A DNA stretch of 58,320 nt, from contig PXRK01000054.1 in the NCBI GenBank assembly GCA_003021015.1, forward strand, positions 1 through 58,320, read 5' to 3'. Shown one piece after another: positions 1 through 8,234 of this stretch; position 1 is the first letter of the stretch; each line of letters opens with the position of its first letter. The position numbers and the translations under genes are program-made. Origin of the DNA: Halobacteriales archaeon QS_4_66_20. Lineage in GTDB: Archaea; Halobacteriota; Halobacteria; Halobacteriales; Haloarculaceae. The notes under the pieces are model-generated. The model had not been told where the DNA came from. It made no database searches and saw only the letters and a list, made by a program, of their open reading frames with translations.

Positions 1-135
1 GACCATCGTGTACGTGATCGAGCGGGCGCGCCACTCCCGGGAGACGGCGTCGGCGTGGGCCTCGGGGACGCGCTCCCGGAGGGCCCGCTCGGTGTCGAAG
101 GGGTCGACCAGGGTGCCGTACGAGTCCACGGTGAC
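1..135 (-). CDS. Type II haloacid dehalogenase, N-terminal fragment (runs off window)
   Basis: The minus strand encodes the start of a second dehalogenase: it reads VTVDSYGTLVDP, then a stretch nearly identical to the plus-strand copy beginning at 131. It keeps the nucleophile Asp and the Thr of the HAD motif I (DSYGT). The reading continues beyond base 1, and its true start cannot be fixed because the sequence upstream is the other copy in inverted orientation. It is one arm of an imperfect palindrome covering 1-265. It may be a real divergent paralogue or an assembly fold-back. Confidence 0.5.
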
Positions 136-793
136 CGTCGCCTCGTACGGCCCCCTGGTCGACCCCTTCGACACCGAGCGCGCCCTCCGGGAGCGCGTCC
201 CCGATGAGCACGCCGACGCCATCGCCCGCGAGTGGCGCGCCCGCTCGATCGTGTACACGATGGTGGGCAACGGCGTCGACTACTACCAGCCGTTCTACGA
301 GATGAACCGCGACGCCCTCGAGTTCGCGCTCGAGGCGCGCGGGGTCGACCTCTCGGACCAGGCGGTCTCGAACGTCCTCTCGGTCTACCACGAACTCGAG
401 GTGTACGACGACGTGCGCGACGGCATCCAGCGCATCCGCGAGGGCGGCTACGACGTCTACGTCGTCTCCAACGGCAACCCCGAGATGCTCGCGTCGATGG
501 TCGAGAACGCCGACGTCGGCGACCTCCTCGAGGACACGATCAGCGCCGAGGAGATCGAGCTGTTCAAGCCCGAGACGGAGATCTACCGCCACGCCGCCGC
601 GCGCACGGGGACGCCGATCGACCGCGTGCTCCACGTCGCCGGCCCGTCGTTCGACGTGCTCGGCGCGATGAACGCGGGGATGCAGGCCGCGTGGCTCAAC
701 CGCGAGGGTGAACCCTGGGAGGAGTTCACCGGCCGGGCTCCCGACCTCCGGGCGGAGACGTTCCACGACGTCGCGGAGGCACTGGGCGTGTAG
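131..793 (+). CDS. HAD-family (S)-2-haloacid dehalogenase (type II), catalytic Asp replaced
   Basis: Type II haloacid dehalogenases hydrolyse L-2-haloacids through an aspartyl ester. Motif II (SNG), the motif III Lys (FKPE) and motif IV (SFDVLGA) are present in about 220 residues, close to family length. The GTG at 131 is preferred because everything upstream in frame is the antisense of the inverted copy. Motif I reads VASYGP, whereas the paralogue at 7432 has VDSYGT, so the nucleophilic Asp and the Thr are missing. The protein should be inactive unless this is a sequence or assembly error. The stop codon directly abuts the ATG of the DehI gene, implying one transcript. Confidence 0.75.
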   Translation: MTVASYGPLVDPFDTERALRERVPDEHADAIAREWRARSIVYTMVGNGVDYYQPFYEMNRDALEFALEARGVDLSDQAVSNVLSVYHELEVYDDVRDGIQRIREGGYDVYVVSNGNPEMLASMVENADVGDLLEDTISAEEIELFKPETEIYRHAAARTGTPIDRVLHVAGPSFDVLGAMNAGMQAAWLNREGEPWEEFTGRAPDLRAETFHDVAEALGV

Positions 794-1618
794 ATGGACA
801 CGACAGAGCAGCTCCACGAACTCGACGCCGACGGCTGGCGGCGCGGGCTCTACGACGACATCAAGGCCACGTTCCGGGCGCCGTTCGTCAACTGGATCTT
901 CCGGACGGCGACGGCCAACGAGCCGGCGTTCACCCGCTACGCCTGGGGGCAGGTGAAGCCGCTGTTCGAGACGCGGGCGTTCGCCCGGCTCTCCGTCGAG
1001 TACCGGGACGCGGTGCTCTCGCGGCTGGACGTGCCCCGGTACCGGCGCCCGCAGGCCGGCGTCTCGCCGGCGGCGTACGCGGAACTCCGGGGGCAACTCG
1101 CGACGTTCGACGTCGTCGGCCCGCGGCTCGCGGTGCTGTTCGAGACGATGGACCGCGCGCTCCACGACGGCGACGTGGGCACCGAGCGGGCGACGGGCCG
1201 CGCGGCGACGCAGCCGTATCCCGGATGGCTCGACCGCGACCGCGGCCGGCCGCCGAGCATGGTCGATGCGCCACCGGAAGCGGCCGCCGACACCGCCGAC
1301 CGAATGTGCGCGTTCCACGTGCAGTGGCCGGGCTTCGCCGGGCGCGTCTGGGCCGACGCCGAACCGGAACTCGAGGGCGGGGCGTTCGAGGAGGCCTGCG
1401 AGGCGACGAGCGCCCTCGTGGACGAGTTCGTGGCCGGGGCGGCCTACCGGCCGCAACTGGCTCCCGAAACCCTCCGCGGCGCCGGCTTCGACGAGGAGAC
1501 CGTCGACGGCGCACGAGAGCTGTTCCGGACGTTCAACTCGGGGCCCGTCGAGACCGTGTTGCCGGCGCTCCCGGTGTGGGCGGCGAGCGTCGGGAGCGCG
1601 GGCGAGCGGTCGCTGTAG
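794..1618 (+). CDS. DehI-family 2-haloacid dehalogenase-like protein
   Basis: This 274-residue protein looks like the DehI (group I haloacid dehalogenase) family, which releases halide from 2-haloacids by direct attack of activated water rather than through an ester. The N-terminal stretch with NEPAFTRYAWGQVKP and the mostly alpha-helical, two-part layout fit the family. It starts on the base after the stop of the HAD-type dehalogenase, so both are likely co-transcribed, and it is convergent with an MFS transporter. Two unrelated dehalogenase folds side by side suggest use or detoxification of halogenated organic acids. The substrate is inference. Confidence 0.7.
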   Translation: MDTTEQLHELDADGWRRGLYDDIKATFRAPFVNWIFRTATANEPAFTRYAWGQVKPLFETRAFARLSVEYRDAVLSRLDVPRYRRPQAGVSPAAYAELRGQLATFDVVGPRLAVLFETMDRALHDGDVGTERATGRAATQPYPGWLDRDRGRPPSMVDAPPEAAADTADRMCAFHVQWPGFAGRVWADAEPELEGGAFEEACEATSALVDEFVAGAAYRPQLAPETLRGAGFDEETVDGARELFRTFNSGPVETVLPALPVWAASVGSAGERSL

Positions 1619-1630
1619 GGCGAACGTGAT

Positions 1631-2929
1631 CTAGTCGACGGCCTCTTCCGCGACGGGCGCGGAGTCGCCCGACGCCCGGCGCGACTCCCGGACGTGGAGC
1701 CAGACCGCACAGAGGATCGCGACGACTCCGGCGGCGGTGGCGATGCCGAACGCCACCCGGTAGCCGAGGTCGGTGTAGACGCGCGTTCCCTGGACGGTTT
1801 CGCCGGTCCAGAACCGGTCGAGGACGGCGCCCATCACCGCCGGGAGGACGGCCGCGCCGAAGTAGCCCATGCTGTTGATGGCGCCCGTGATGGTGCCACC
1901 GACGTCGGTCGCGTGTCGCTCCTTGCCGACGGTGTAGACGATGGCCGCCCCGCCCATGAGGAACAGGGCAGTGAAGAGGGCGGCGCCGACGACGAAAAGC
2001 GGCGGCGCGAACACCAGGCTCGCGTACGCGAGCGTGAACCCGACGGTCGAGGCGATGACGAGTTCGGTGCGGCGGTCGAGGCGGTCGGAGAGCGCACCCA
2101 CGGCCGGCGAGCCCAGCACGAAGCCGACGTTGCCGAGGAGCACGTACCAGGAGGCCTGTTCGACGTCGACACCGTAGACGTCGACGACGTAGGGGACGCC
2201 CCACAGGCCGAGGACGGCGAAGTTCGTCCCGATGACGAAAAACAGCATCACGCCCATCAGCCACGTCTCCGGCTCGCCGAGGACCCGCTTCGTGTTCGCG
2301 ACGACGTCGGAAAGCGGTGCCGCGTCCGTCGCTTCGCCGACGGGGTCGTAGCCGGCGCGCTCGGGGGTGTCGCGCACGAAGACGGCGACGGCCACCGCGA
2401 GCACGCCCCCGGCCGCGGCCGCCGCGAGCACGCTCGCCCGCCAGCCGACAGACGAGAGGGCCGCCGCCAGCGGCCGCGTCGCGAGGATGCCACCCACCCC
2501 GGCCGCGGCGATGGTGAAGCCGGTCATCGTGGCGTACTCCTCGGGGAGGAACCAGTTCGCGCAGTAGCGCAGCGTCGCGATGTAGAGGCCGCTCCCGCCG
2601 AGGCCGACGACCGCGCGACCGAGGAACGCCGCCCAGAAGCTCCCGGCGAGCGCGAAGCCCACAGCGCCGACGGTCATCACCGCGAGCCCGACTGCGCCGA
2701 CCCGCCGGGGCCCGTAGCGGTCGACGATCAGCCCCGCCGGGATCTGGAGCCCCGCGTAGATGTAGAAGAACGAGGAGTGGAGCAACCCGAGTTCCGTCCC
2801 ACTCGTGTCGAACGTCGCTCCGAGCGCCTCGGAGAGGACGGCCGTGGCCGTCCGGTGGAAGTTCACCAGCAGGAAGCCGGCAGCGAGCAGCGCCCACAGG
2901 GCGAGTCGGCGCCGCTGCATGGTGGTCAT
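1631..2929 (-). CDS. MFS transporter
   Basis: The 432-residue protein is hydrophobic throughout, with about 12 membrane segments and the MFS loop motif DRYGPRRVG after the second segment. N-terminal residues FHRTATAVLSEALG resemble organic-anion and hexose-phosphate-type MFS proteins. It converges on the two dehalogenase genes with a 12-bp gap, so a role in uptake of the dehalogenase substrate is plausible but only inferred from position. No other partner gene is adjacent; 2930-3117 upstream holds no gene. Confidence 0.8.
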   Translation of the reverse strand: MTTMQRRRLALWALLAAGFLLVNFHRTATAVLSEALGATFDTSGTELGLLHSSFFYIYAGLQIPAGLIVDRYGPRRVGAVGLAVMTVGAVGFALAGSFWAAFLGRAVVGLGGSGLYIATLRYCANWFLPEEYATMTGFTIAAAGVGGILATRPLAAALSSVGWRASVLAAAAAGGVLAVAVAVFVRDTPERAGYDPVGEATDAAPLSDVVANTKRVLGEPETWLMGVMLFFVIGTNFAVLGLWGVPYVVDVYGVDVEQASWYVLLGNVGFVLGSPAVGALSDRLDRRTELVIASTVGFTLAYASLVFAPPLFVVGAALFTALFLMGGAAIVYTVGKERHATDVGGTITGAINSMGYFGAAVLPAVMGAVLDRFWTGETVQGTRVYTDLGYRVAFGIATAAGVVAILCAVWLHVRESRRASGDSAPVAEEAVD

Positions 2930-3117
2930 CGGTTCCGACTGTCACAGCGGCACAGGTAGCTGACGGGGAACCGGACGAAACCGCCGGGACCGGAACCGCC
3001 CCGGGGCGCCACCGAACGACCGCCACGATACGATGGCGCCACGAACGACCGTAACGACCGGCTGACCGTCCCGTCCACCGCTCGGGAGGAACCGTTCAGC
3101 GCCAACCGGGATGCCAG

Positions 3118-3963
3118 TCACCGGTCCCCGAGGAACCGCTCCGCGGCGCCCCGGAACAGCTCGTCCATCGCCCCCGCCGAGAGGTCCCGTTCGAGCAGGC
3201 CCTCGTACTCCCGGCGGTAGTCGTGGGGCAGGTTCGGGTAGTCGGAGCCGTACATCACCTGGCCGGCGAGCTCCTCGAAGACGGCGTCGTCGACGCTCGC
3301 GGGGTCGAACTCGACGTAGTCTCCGACGACAGTCGCCATCGCGAAGCAGGTGTCGAGGAAGACGTTCCCGTCCTCGCGGGCGGTCTCGACGAACGCCTCG
3401 TGTTCGAAGACCCCCATGTGGGCACAGCAGGCCCGGACGTCCGGGAAGGAGTCGCGGAACGCCCGGAACCGGTCGACCCCGACGTAGGGGCTGTCCTCGA
3501 AGACCGGGCCGGTGCCGGCGTGGTGGAGGACGGCCGCGTCGTAGTCGGCACACAGCTCGTAGGCCGGGTCGAGCCGGGGGTCGTCCGGCGCCACCTCCTG
3601 GACGGGACACTGGAACTTCAGGCCGCGCGCGCCGGCCTCGAACGCCTCGCGGACCACCGCGCGGACGTCGTCCTCGGGGTGGACCGTCGCGAACGGGACG
3701 CACATCTCCGACTCGGCGGCGCGGGCGCCCACCCACTCGTTGAGGTCGGTCGCAATGCCGGGCTCGTGGGCGTACGGCAGCGCGACGTATCGCTCCACGC
3801 CGTGCTCGCGGAGTGTCGCCTCGACGCCCTCGCGGTTCGCAGGGTGGGGAAACTCCCAGCCCGCCTGGGCGTTGAGCGCGTCCCGGATGGCCGCCATCAG
3901 CCGCTCGGGCATCAGGTGGACGTGCGCGTCGACGGTGCCGTCGGGTAGCGTATCGGGACTCAC
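3118..3963 (-). CDS. Amidohydrolase family protein (amidohydrolase-2 type)
   Basis: A 281-residue metal-dependent TIM-barrel hydrolase. The N-terminal DAHVHLMPE supplies the first metal-binding His pair, VLHHAGTGP a central His, CAHMG a later strand, and YGSDYPNLP the C-terminal metal Asp typical of the amidohydrolase-2 family (aminocarboxymuconate decarboxylase-like). The length fits. The reaction cannot be fixed from sequence; members decarboxylate or hydrolyse aromatic and lactone compounds. It stands alone between the MFS gene and an intergenic element. Confidence 0.75.
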   Translation of the reverse strand: MSPDTLPDGTVDAHVHLMPERLMAAIRDALNAQAGWEFPHPANREGVEATLREHGVERYVALPYAHEPGIATDLNEWVGARAAESEMCVPFATVHPEDDVRAVVREAFEAGARGLKFQCPVQEVAPDDPRLDPAYELCADYDAAVLHHAGTGPVFEDSPYVGVDRFRAFRDSFPDVRACCAHMGVFEHEAFVETAREDGNVFLDTCFAMATVVGDYVEFDPASVDDAVFEELAGQVMYGSDYPNLPHDYRREYEGLLERDLSAGAMDELFRGAAERFLGDR

Positions 3964-4045
3964 TGTCGGGTCGTCCGGCGTTCTCGCACTAAACGGTTCG
4001 TCCCTCGGCGAGGACGGTGGGTTCGGAACTCTCTCTTTTCGCCGT

Positions 4046-4345
4046 GGCTACTACCTTTAAACTCCCGCCGAGCCCCGGCCGCCCAACCGGCCTGGGTGGG
4101 ACTGGAAGGGGCGAGCGGCTACGGGAAGTCCTCGTGAGCGAAGCGATCGAGGACGTTGGGAGTCGCAGCCCACGAAGCGAGCACCGCGAGCGAGCAGGAA
4201 CGTCTCCCTGAGCCGGACGAAGCAAGCACCGCACGAACGACCGAACGAAGTGAGGGAGTGAGGAGGAGCGCAGCGAGTCCCCCGACCGTAGCCGGTCGGG
4301 GCGTTCGAGGTGGTATTCCCGAGCAAGTTGCCGGACCAGCTGAAT
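4046..4345 (+). other. Intergenic element with TATA box and possible structured RNA
   Basis: The 400 bases between the amidohydrolase and galT-like genes hold no convincing protein. A TTTAAA box at about 4055 is followed by a GTGGGACTGGAAGGGGCGAG block and then purine-rich GCGAGCGAAG-type tracts with several short inverted repeats. From memory, blocks of this kind recur between genes in haloarchaea, but I cannot name the family. It could be a non-coding RNA or a mobile-element relic. Boundaries are approximate. Confidence 0.3.
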
Positions 4346-4365
4346 GACGGCAGTTCCGCTCTTTC

Positions 4366-5361
4366 TCAAAATTCCCCGCGCGCGGCGGCCGCGTACTCCT
4401 CCGGCGGCGTCGCCACCACGCCCTCGTCGTGGAGCACCGTGAAGAACGGCGAGTCCGACCAGTAGTACTCGTCGAAGACGGCCCGCCCGATAACGTTGAT
4501 CACCGGCGGCATCGCCTCGTCGTCCGGCAGGTGGAGCGCGAGGTTGAACGCGTTCAGCCCCGCCTCGGCGTACGAGGCGAGCACGTTCGTCAGTCCTTCG
4601 GCGAGCCCCGCCACGACCGCGTCGTCCGGGGCAGGCGCGGCGTCGACGTCGAGCACGCCAACGACGTGCCGGTGGTGCTTGGGCGCGAACGGCGCGAGCC
4701 ACGAGACGCCGTCGGTCTCGCCGATCCACCGCTCGCCGCCCCGCTCCTCGGCCACGAGGTCACGCCAGTAGACCGACCCCTCGGCCTCGCGGTACTCGCG
4801 GCTCGCCTCGAGGAGCGTGCGCTGTTCGTTGGTGCCGCGGCCGTCCACCAGCGTCTGCATGTGCGGGTGGACGAGGCTCGAGCCGGCCGAACGCAGGAAG
4901 TTCATGTTCACCGACGCGCGCGTCGCCTCGGCGTCGTGTCCGCGCGCGCCGCGGACGAACGCCAGTGCGGCGCCGAACCCGTCGGCGAACTGCCGGACGG
5001 TGAACTCCTCCATCGGCTGGAAGTGCGTCTCGGTGAGCGCGACGACGTTCGAGTAACTGCCGTACGGGTTGAGGTTCGGGAACGAGGTGGCCTCCCCGCG
5101 GGTGCCGCGTTCCTGGCCCATCCACTCGGGATAGGTCGGCGTCGCGTCCCCGACCATGTCGGGACAGAAGAAGCAGCCCTCGTCGTCGCCGACGAACGCC
5201 TCGATGTCGTAGTCGTCGGGCATGACGAACGCGCCGTCGGCGACGCGCGCGGTGCGGCCCGTCAGCGGGTCCTCGCGGACCTCCACCGTCTCGGTCACCC
5301 GCTCGAAATCCTCCAGCGGGCTGTGGAACGTCGACTCCTGGGTGTGGGACTGGAACTCCAT
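4366..5361 (-). CDS. Galactose-1-phosphate uridylyltransferase-like protein
   Basis: GalT-type HIT-superfamily nucleotidyl transferase of about 331 residues. The active-site H-x-H-x-Q appears in SSLVHPHMQ, and a zinc-like CFFCPDM pair sits near the N-terminus. A second half carries LAPFAPKHHRHVVG and FNLALHLP, the usual GalT C-terminal repeat. The ATG at 5361 gives the start MEFQSHTQES; a longer version would add nine poorly conserved residues. The family moves UMP between UDP-glucose and a sugar phosphate. The true substrate in haloarchaea is not certain. It diverges from the HIT gene at 5541. Confidence 0.8.
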   Translation of the reverse strand: MEFQSHTQESTFHSPLEDFERVTETVEVREDPLTGRTARVADGAFVMPDDYDIEAFVGDDEGCFFCPDMVGDATPTYPEWMGQERGTRGEATSFPNLNPYGSYSNVVALTETHFQPMEEFTVRQFADGFGAALAFVRGARGHDAEATRASVNMNFLRSAGSSLVHPHMQTLVDGRGTNEQRTLLEASREYREAEGSVYWRDLVAEERGGERWIGETDGVSWLAPFAPKHHRHVVGVLDVDAAPAPDDAVVAGLAEGLTNVLASYAEAGLNAFNLALHLPDDEAMPPVINVIGRAVFDEYYWSDSPFFTVLHDEGVVATPPEEYAAAARGEF

Positions 5362-5540
5362 GTGTGCGAGTGTCACTGCGTGGCGCAAAAAGGTAGCGCG
5401 GGCGGCGACGCGAACACGACGCCGACCAGGTGACGCCCCCTTCGTCGTCGCCGTGAGAGTACCGTTCGATCGTCCGGCAACGCCCCGCTCGGCCGCGCCG
5501 TGACGTCACCCTTACCTGAGCCCCGGCACTCCCTCCGCAC

Positions 5541-5966
5541 ATGAGCGCGGACTGCATCTTCTGTGGCATCGTCGACGGGGAGATTCCCAGCCGGACCGTC
5601 TACGAGGACGACACCGTGCTCGCGTTCCTCGACGCGAACCCGCTCGCGCCGGGGCACACGCTCGTCATCCCGACGGACCACCGAGAGACCTTCCAGGACC
5701 TCGACGACGACCTGGCCGCGGACGTGTTCGACGTGCTCCACGGCCTGGTCGGGACTGTGGAGGCGGCGGTCGACGCGGACGCGACCACCGTCGGGTTCAA
5801 CAACGGCGATGCCGCCGGGCAGGAGGTGCCGCACGTTCACGGCCATATTATCCCGCGGTTCGAGGGCGACGGCGGCGGCCCGATCCACGGCGTCGCCGGG
5901 CGGCGACCGACGCTGTCGGACGAGGAACTCGACGACGTCGCGGCGGATATTCGTGCCGAGCGATAA
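5541..5966 (+). CDS. HIT family nucleotide hydrolase
   Basis: The N-terminal CIFCGIVDGEIPS and the C-terminal HVHGHIIPR (H-x-H-x-H) define a HIT (histidine triad) protein, which hydrolyses AMP-linked or dinucleoside polyphosphate substrates. The length of 141 residues is normal. It sits divergent from the GalT-like gene, a distant relative with the same catalytic chemistry. It is followed at 6007 by a ParA-like gene with its own promoter. Confidence 0.9.
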   Translation: MSADCIFCGIVDGEIPSRTVYEDDTVLAFLDANPLAPGHTLVIPTDHRETFQDLDDDLAADVFDVLHGLVGTVEAAVDADATTVGFNNGDAAGQEVPHVHGHIIPRFEGDGGGPIHGVAGRRPTLSDEELDDVAADIRAER

Positions 5967-5971
5967 TCCCT

Positions 5972-5982
5972 GAATTATTTAT
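5972..5982 (+). promoter_or_regulatory. TATA box for the ParA-like gene
   Basis: An AT-rich TTATTTAT box stands out in otherwise GC-rich DNA about 27 bp upstream of the ATG at 6007. Transcription would start at or just before the start codon, giving a leaderless mRNA. Confidence 0.6.
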
Positions 5983-6006
5983 CCTGTCAGGCGAGAAAAC
6001 CGGCGC

Positions 6007-6714
6007 ATGAGCACGACAGCGGCGCTCGTCGGGGCGACAGGCGGGGCAGGAGTGACGCGACTGACCGTCGAGTTCGCGGCGGCGATGGCGCGCGACGGCC
6101 GCGAGGTGGCCATCCTCGATGCGGCGTTCGCCACGCAGGGGCTGGCCGGCTACCTCCAGGGACGGATCGACCCCGACGTGACCGCGCTCGCGACCGAGGA
6201 GCGGTCGCTCGCGGAGGGCCTCGTCGAACTCCCGGTCCACGCGTCCGGGCGGGTGGTCTGCTGCCCGGCGTACGCGCCCTTCGAACGGCTGGCACGAGCG
6301 AAGACCCCCGAGGCCGCCCGCCAGTTCGAGTCGTTCGTCCGCGACGCCGCCGTCGGCTACGACCAGGTCCTCGTGGACGCGCCGCCGGTCGCGGCGAACC
6401 AGGCGCTCGCCGCGGTGAGCGCGACCGACCGGACGGTCATCGTCGCCTCCGCCACCCCCCGGGGGCGCGACGCACTCCCGCGGATGCGCGATCGCCTGGA
6501 CGACGTCGGCGTCTCCGACCCCCGGGTCGTCCACAACAGGTCGACCGACGACGAGACGGCCGACGCCGCCGTCCCTGAGAGCGACGTGACCGCGCCGGCG
6601 AACGCCCCGGTCGCCGACGACGGTGACGGGGCGTTCACCGAAGCCGTCGTCGAGGCCGTGGACGCGACGCTGGACGTGTCGCTCGACGTCGAGCTCGAGG
6701 ACGGACTGCTGTAG
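6007..6714 (+). CDS. ParA/MinD-like P-loop protein with degenerate Walker A
   Basis: The 235-residue protein has the ParA/MinD fold signature: an N-terminal loop GATGGAGVTRLTVEFA, then VAILDAAFATQG in the place of the Walker A' Asp, and VLVDAPPV as the Walker B strand. The deviant Walker A lacks both the signature Lys and the P-loop Lys (canonical KGGVGKT), so ATP hydrolysis is doubtful. The C-terminal third is acidic and low in complexity. It lies near TFB and a canonical MinD-like gene (9074-9733), but its role is unknown. Confidence 0.7.
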   Translation: MSTTAALVGATGGAGVTRLTVEFAAAMARDGREVAILDAAFATQGLAGYLQGRIDPDVTALATEERSLAEGLVELPVHASGRVVCCPAYAPFERLARAKTPEAARQFESFVRDAAVGYDQVLVDAPPVAANQALAAVSATDRTVIVASATPRGRDALPRMRDRLDDVGVSDPRVVHNRSTDDETADAAVPESDVTAPANAPVADDGDGAFTEAVVEAVDATLDVSLDVELEDGLL

Positions 6715-6787
6715 GAGGGCGAGACTGGAGGTCGTTCACGGGCGGACGCGAGGCTCGGGGTAGGTCGATCCGGGAGACCCGGCGCGC

Positions 6788-7282
6788 TCACAGCAAGTCG
6801 TCCACGTCCGAGCGCGCGTCAGCGAGCGGATCGGTGCGGTCGACCGCGAGCGCGCCCGCGAGCGCCTCTCGCGCGCCCGGGAGCGGGTCGTGCGTCTCGA
6901 CGTAGACCGCGAGCGCGAACTCGGCGTCGTCGGCGTCGACCAGGTCGCGGGCCTCGCTCCGCGAGAGCTCGGCGTCGAGCCAGTCGCGGACGACCTCCCG
7001 TGCCGTCGGTGCGAGCGGATGCACCGTCTCGCCGAGCAGGTGCAATGCCTTCGCACCCGTGACCGGCGCGACGCCGGACTCGCGGGCCGCCGCCCCGACG
7101 CTCCGTCCGCCCGCGTACGCGGACACGAGCGTGGCCGCCGCCTCGGCCGTGCACGGCAGGTCGTCGTCGTACTCCCGGAGCCGATCGACGAGCGGAGCCC
7201 CCGTCTCGTCGGCGACCGCCACGCCGCGCTCCCGCTGTTCGGCGGTCACCTCCAGCCCCTCGGCGATCTCCGAGAGCGTCAC
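6788..7282 (-). CDS. Conserved haloarchaeal protein of unknown function
   Basis: A 164-residue acidic, mainly helical protein. The middle (AARESGVAPVTGAKALHLLG) resembles a helix-turn-helix, so DNA binding is possible. The GTG start at 7282 lies about 25 bp downstream of a TTTAACTA box read on the minus strand, consistent with a leaderless transcript. It diverges from the HAD gene at 7432. I recognise no named family with confidence. Confidence 0.65.
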   Translation of the reverse strand: MTLSEIAEGLEVTAEQRERGVAVADETGAPLVDRLREYDDDLPCTAEAAATLVSAYAGGRSVGAAARESGVAPVTGAKALHLLGETVHPLAPTAREVVRDWLDAELSRSEARDLVDADDAEFALAVYVETHDPLPGAREALAGALAVDRTDPLADARSDVDDLL

Positions 7283-7397
7283 ACGCGGTCATACTGCGAC
7301 CTCTTAGTTAAATGTTACTGGAAGGTGAAATTGCTGACGAGCGGTGCAGACGAAAGTCCCGGGTATCGACGGGACGCCGCCGGGCGTGACCACCGCT

Positions 7398-7407
7398 CAA
7401 CGGTTAA
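7398..7407 (+). promoter_or_regulatory. TATA-like box for the HAD gene at 7432
   Basis: CGGTTAAGTG lies about 26 bp ahead of the GTG at 7432. This spacing supports leaderless transcription and the choice of the GTG over the ATG at 7408. Confidence 0.4.
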
Positions 7408-7431
7408 GTGCCCGGAGGAGCACCATCGGTC

Positions 7432-8121
7432 GTGACCTTCGACCCGGACGCGGTCGAGACGGTGACCGTGGACTCGTACGGCACGCTCGTCGACCCGGCG
7501 GCAGCCGAGGACGCCGTGGCCGGATACGCCGACGACGTCGACTCACTGCTGTCGCACTGGCGCGCGAACTACCTCTCGTACGTGATGATCGCGAACGACG
7601 TCGACGACTACCGACCGTTCGACGAACTCATCGGCGCCGCGCTCGAGCAGGCGCTGGGCGCCCACGGCGTCGAGACGACGCCCGCCGAGCGCGAGGAGAT
7701 CCTCTCCGTCTACGACGATCTCGACCCGTTCGACGACGTGCGAGACGGCCTCGCCAGGCTGTCTGCCGACCTCGACGTCTACGTCCTCTCGATGGGGACA
7801 CCGGAGATGCTCGAGGAGATGCTCGAGGGCTGCGGCATCGAGGCATACGTGGAGGACGCCATCAGCGTCCACGAGATCCGGACGTTCAAACCCGAACCGG
7901 CGGTCTACGAACACGGCGCCGAGCGGACCGACACCCCGATCGAGAACGTGGCCCACGTCGCCGGCCCGTCCTTCGACGTCCGCGGCGCGATGCATGCGGG
8001 GATGCAGGGCGTCTGGGTCGACCGCACCGGCGAACCGTGGGACCCCTGGTTCCCCGAGCCCGACCTGGCCGTGGCGTCGCTCCACGACCTGGCGGACGCG
8101 CTCGACGTCCCGGCTCGCTGA
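7432..8121 (+). CDS. HAD-family (S)-2-haloacid dehalogenase (type II)
   Basis: A paralogue of the gene at 131 with all motifs intact: VDSYGTLVDP (nucleophile Asp and Thr), SMGTPEML in the motif II position, the FKPEP Lys, and GPSFDVRGAMHAGM as motif IV. About 229 residues from the GTG at 7432. The product should hydrolyse the carbon-halogen bond of L-2-haloacids or a related small substrate. It is monocistronic, between a divergent gene and TFB. Comparing it with the 131 copy shows which catalytic residues that copy has lost. Confidence 0.8.
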   Translation: MTFDPDAVETVTVDSYGTLVDPAAAEDAVAGYADDVDSLLSHWRANYLSYVMIANDVDDYRPFDELIGAALEQALGAHGVETTPAEREEILSVYDDLDPFDDVRDGLARLSADLDVYVLSMGTPEMLEEMLEGCGIEAYVEDAISVHEIRTFKPEPAVYEHGAERTDTPIENVAHVAGPSFDVRGAMHAGMQGVWVDRTGEPWDPWFPEPDLAVASLHDLADALDVPAR

Positions 8122-8200
8122 ACCGGCCCCACCGGGGTAACGTACCGGTGACCGGTACGTTCCACGCCGCGGATCGGTATAGGTTCCGGCCTGACGGTGC

Positions 8201-8210
8201 TTTTTTAAAG
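8201..8210 (+). promoter_or_regulatory. TATA box for the TFB gene
   Basis: TTTTTTAAAG lies about 25-30 bp upstream of the ATG at 8235, a strong haloarchaeal TATA element for a leaderless transcript. Confidence 0.6.
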
Positions 8211-8234
8211 GGGATTCCGGGCCAACGTTCGCCT

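Noticed and set aside
8-130. Upstream extension of the first dehalogenase to an ATG at 8
   Set aside because: These codons are the antisense of the inverted copy; the GTG at 131 begins the conserved part.
4046-4345. RNase P RNA or SRP RNA in the intergenic block
   Set aside because: A GGAAGTCC-like string is present, but the other conserved regions of either RNA are missing.
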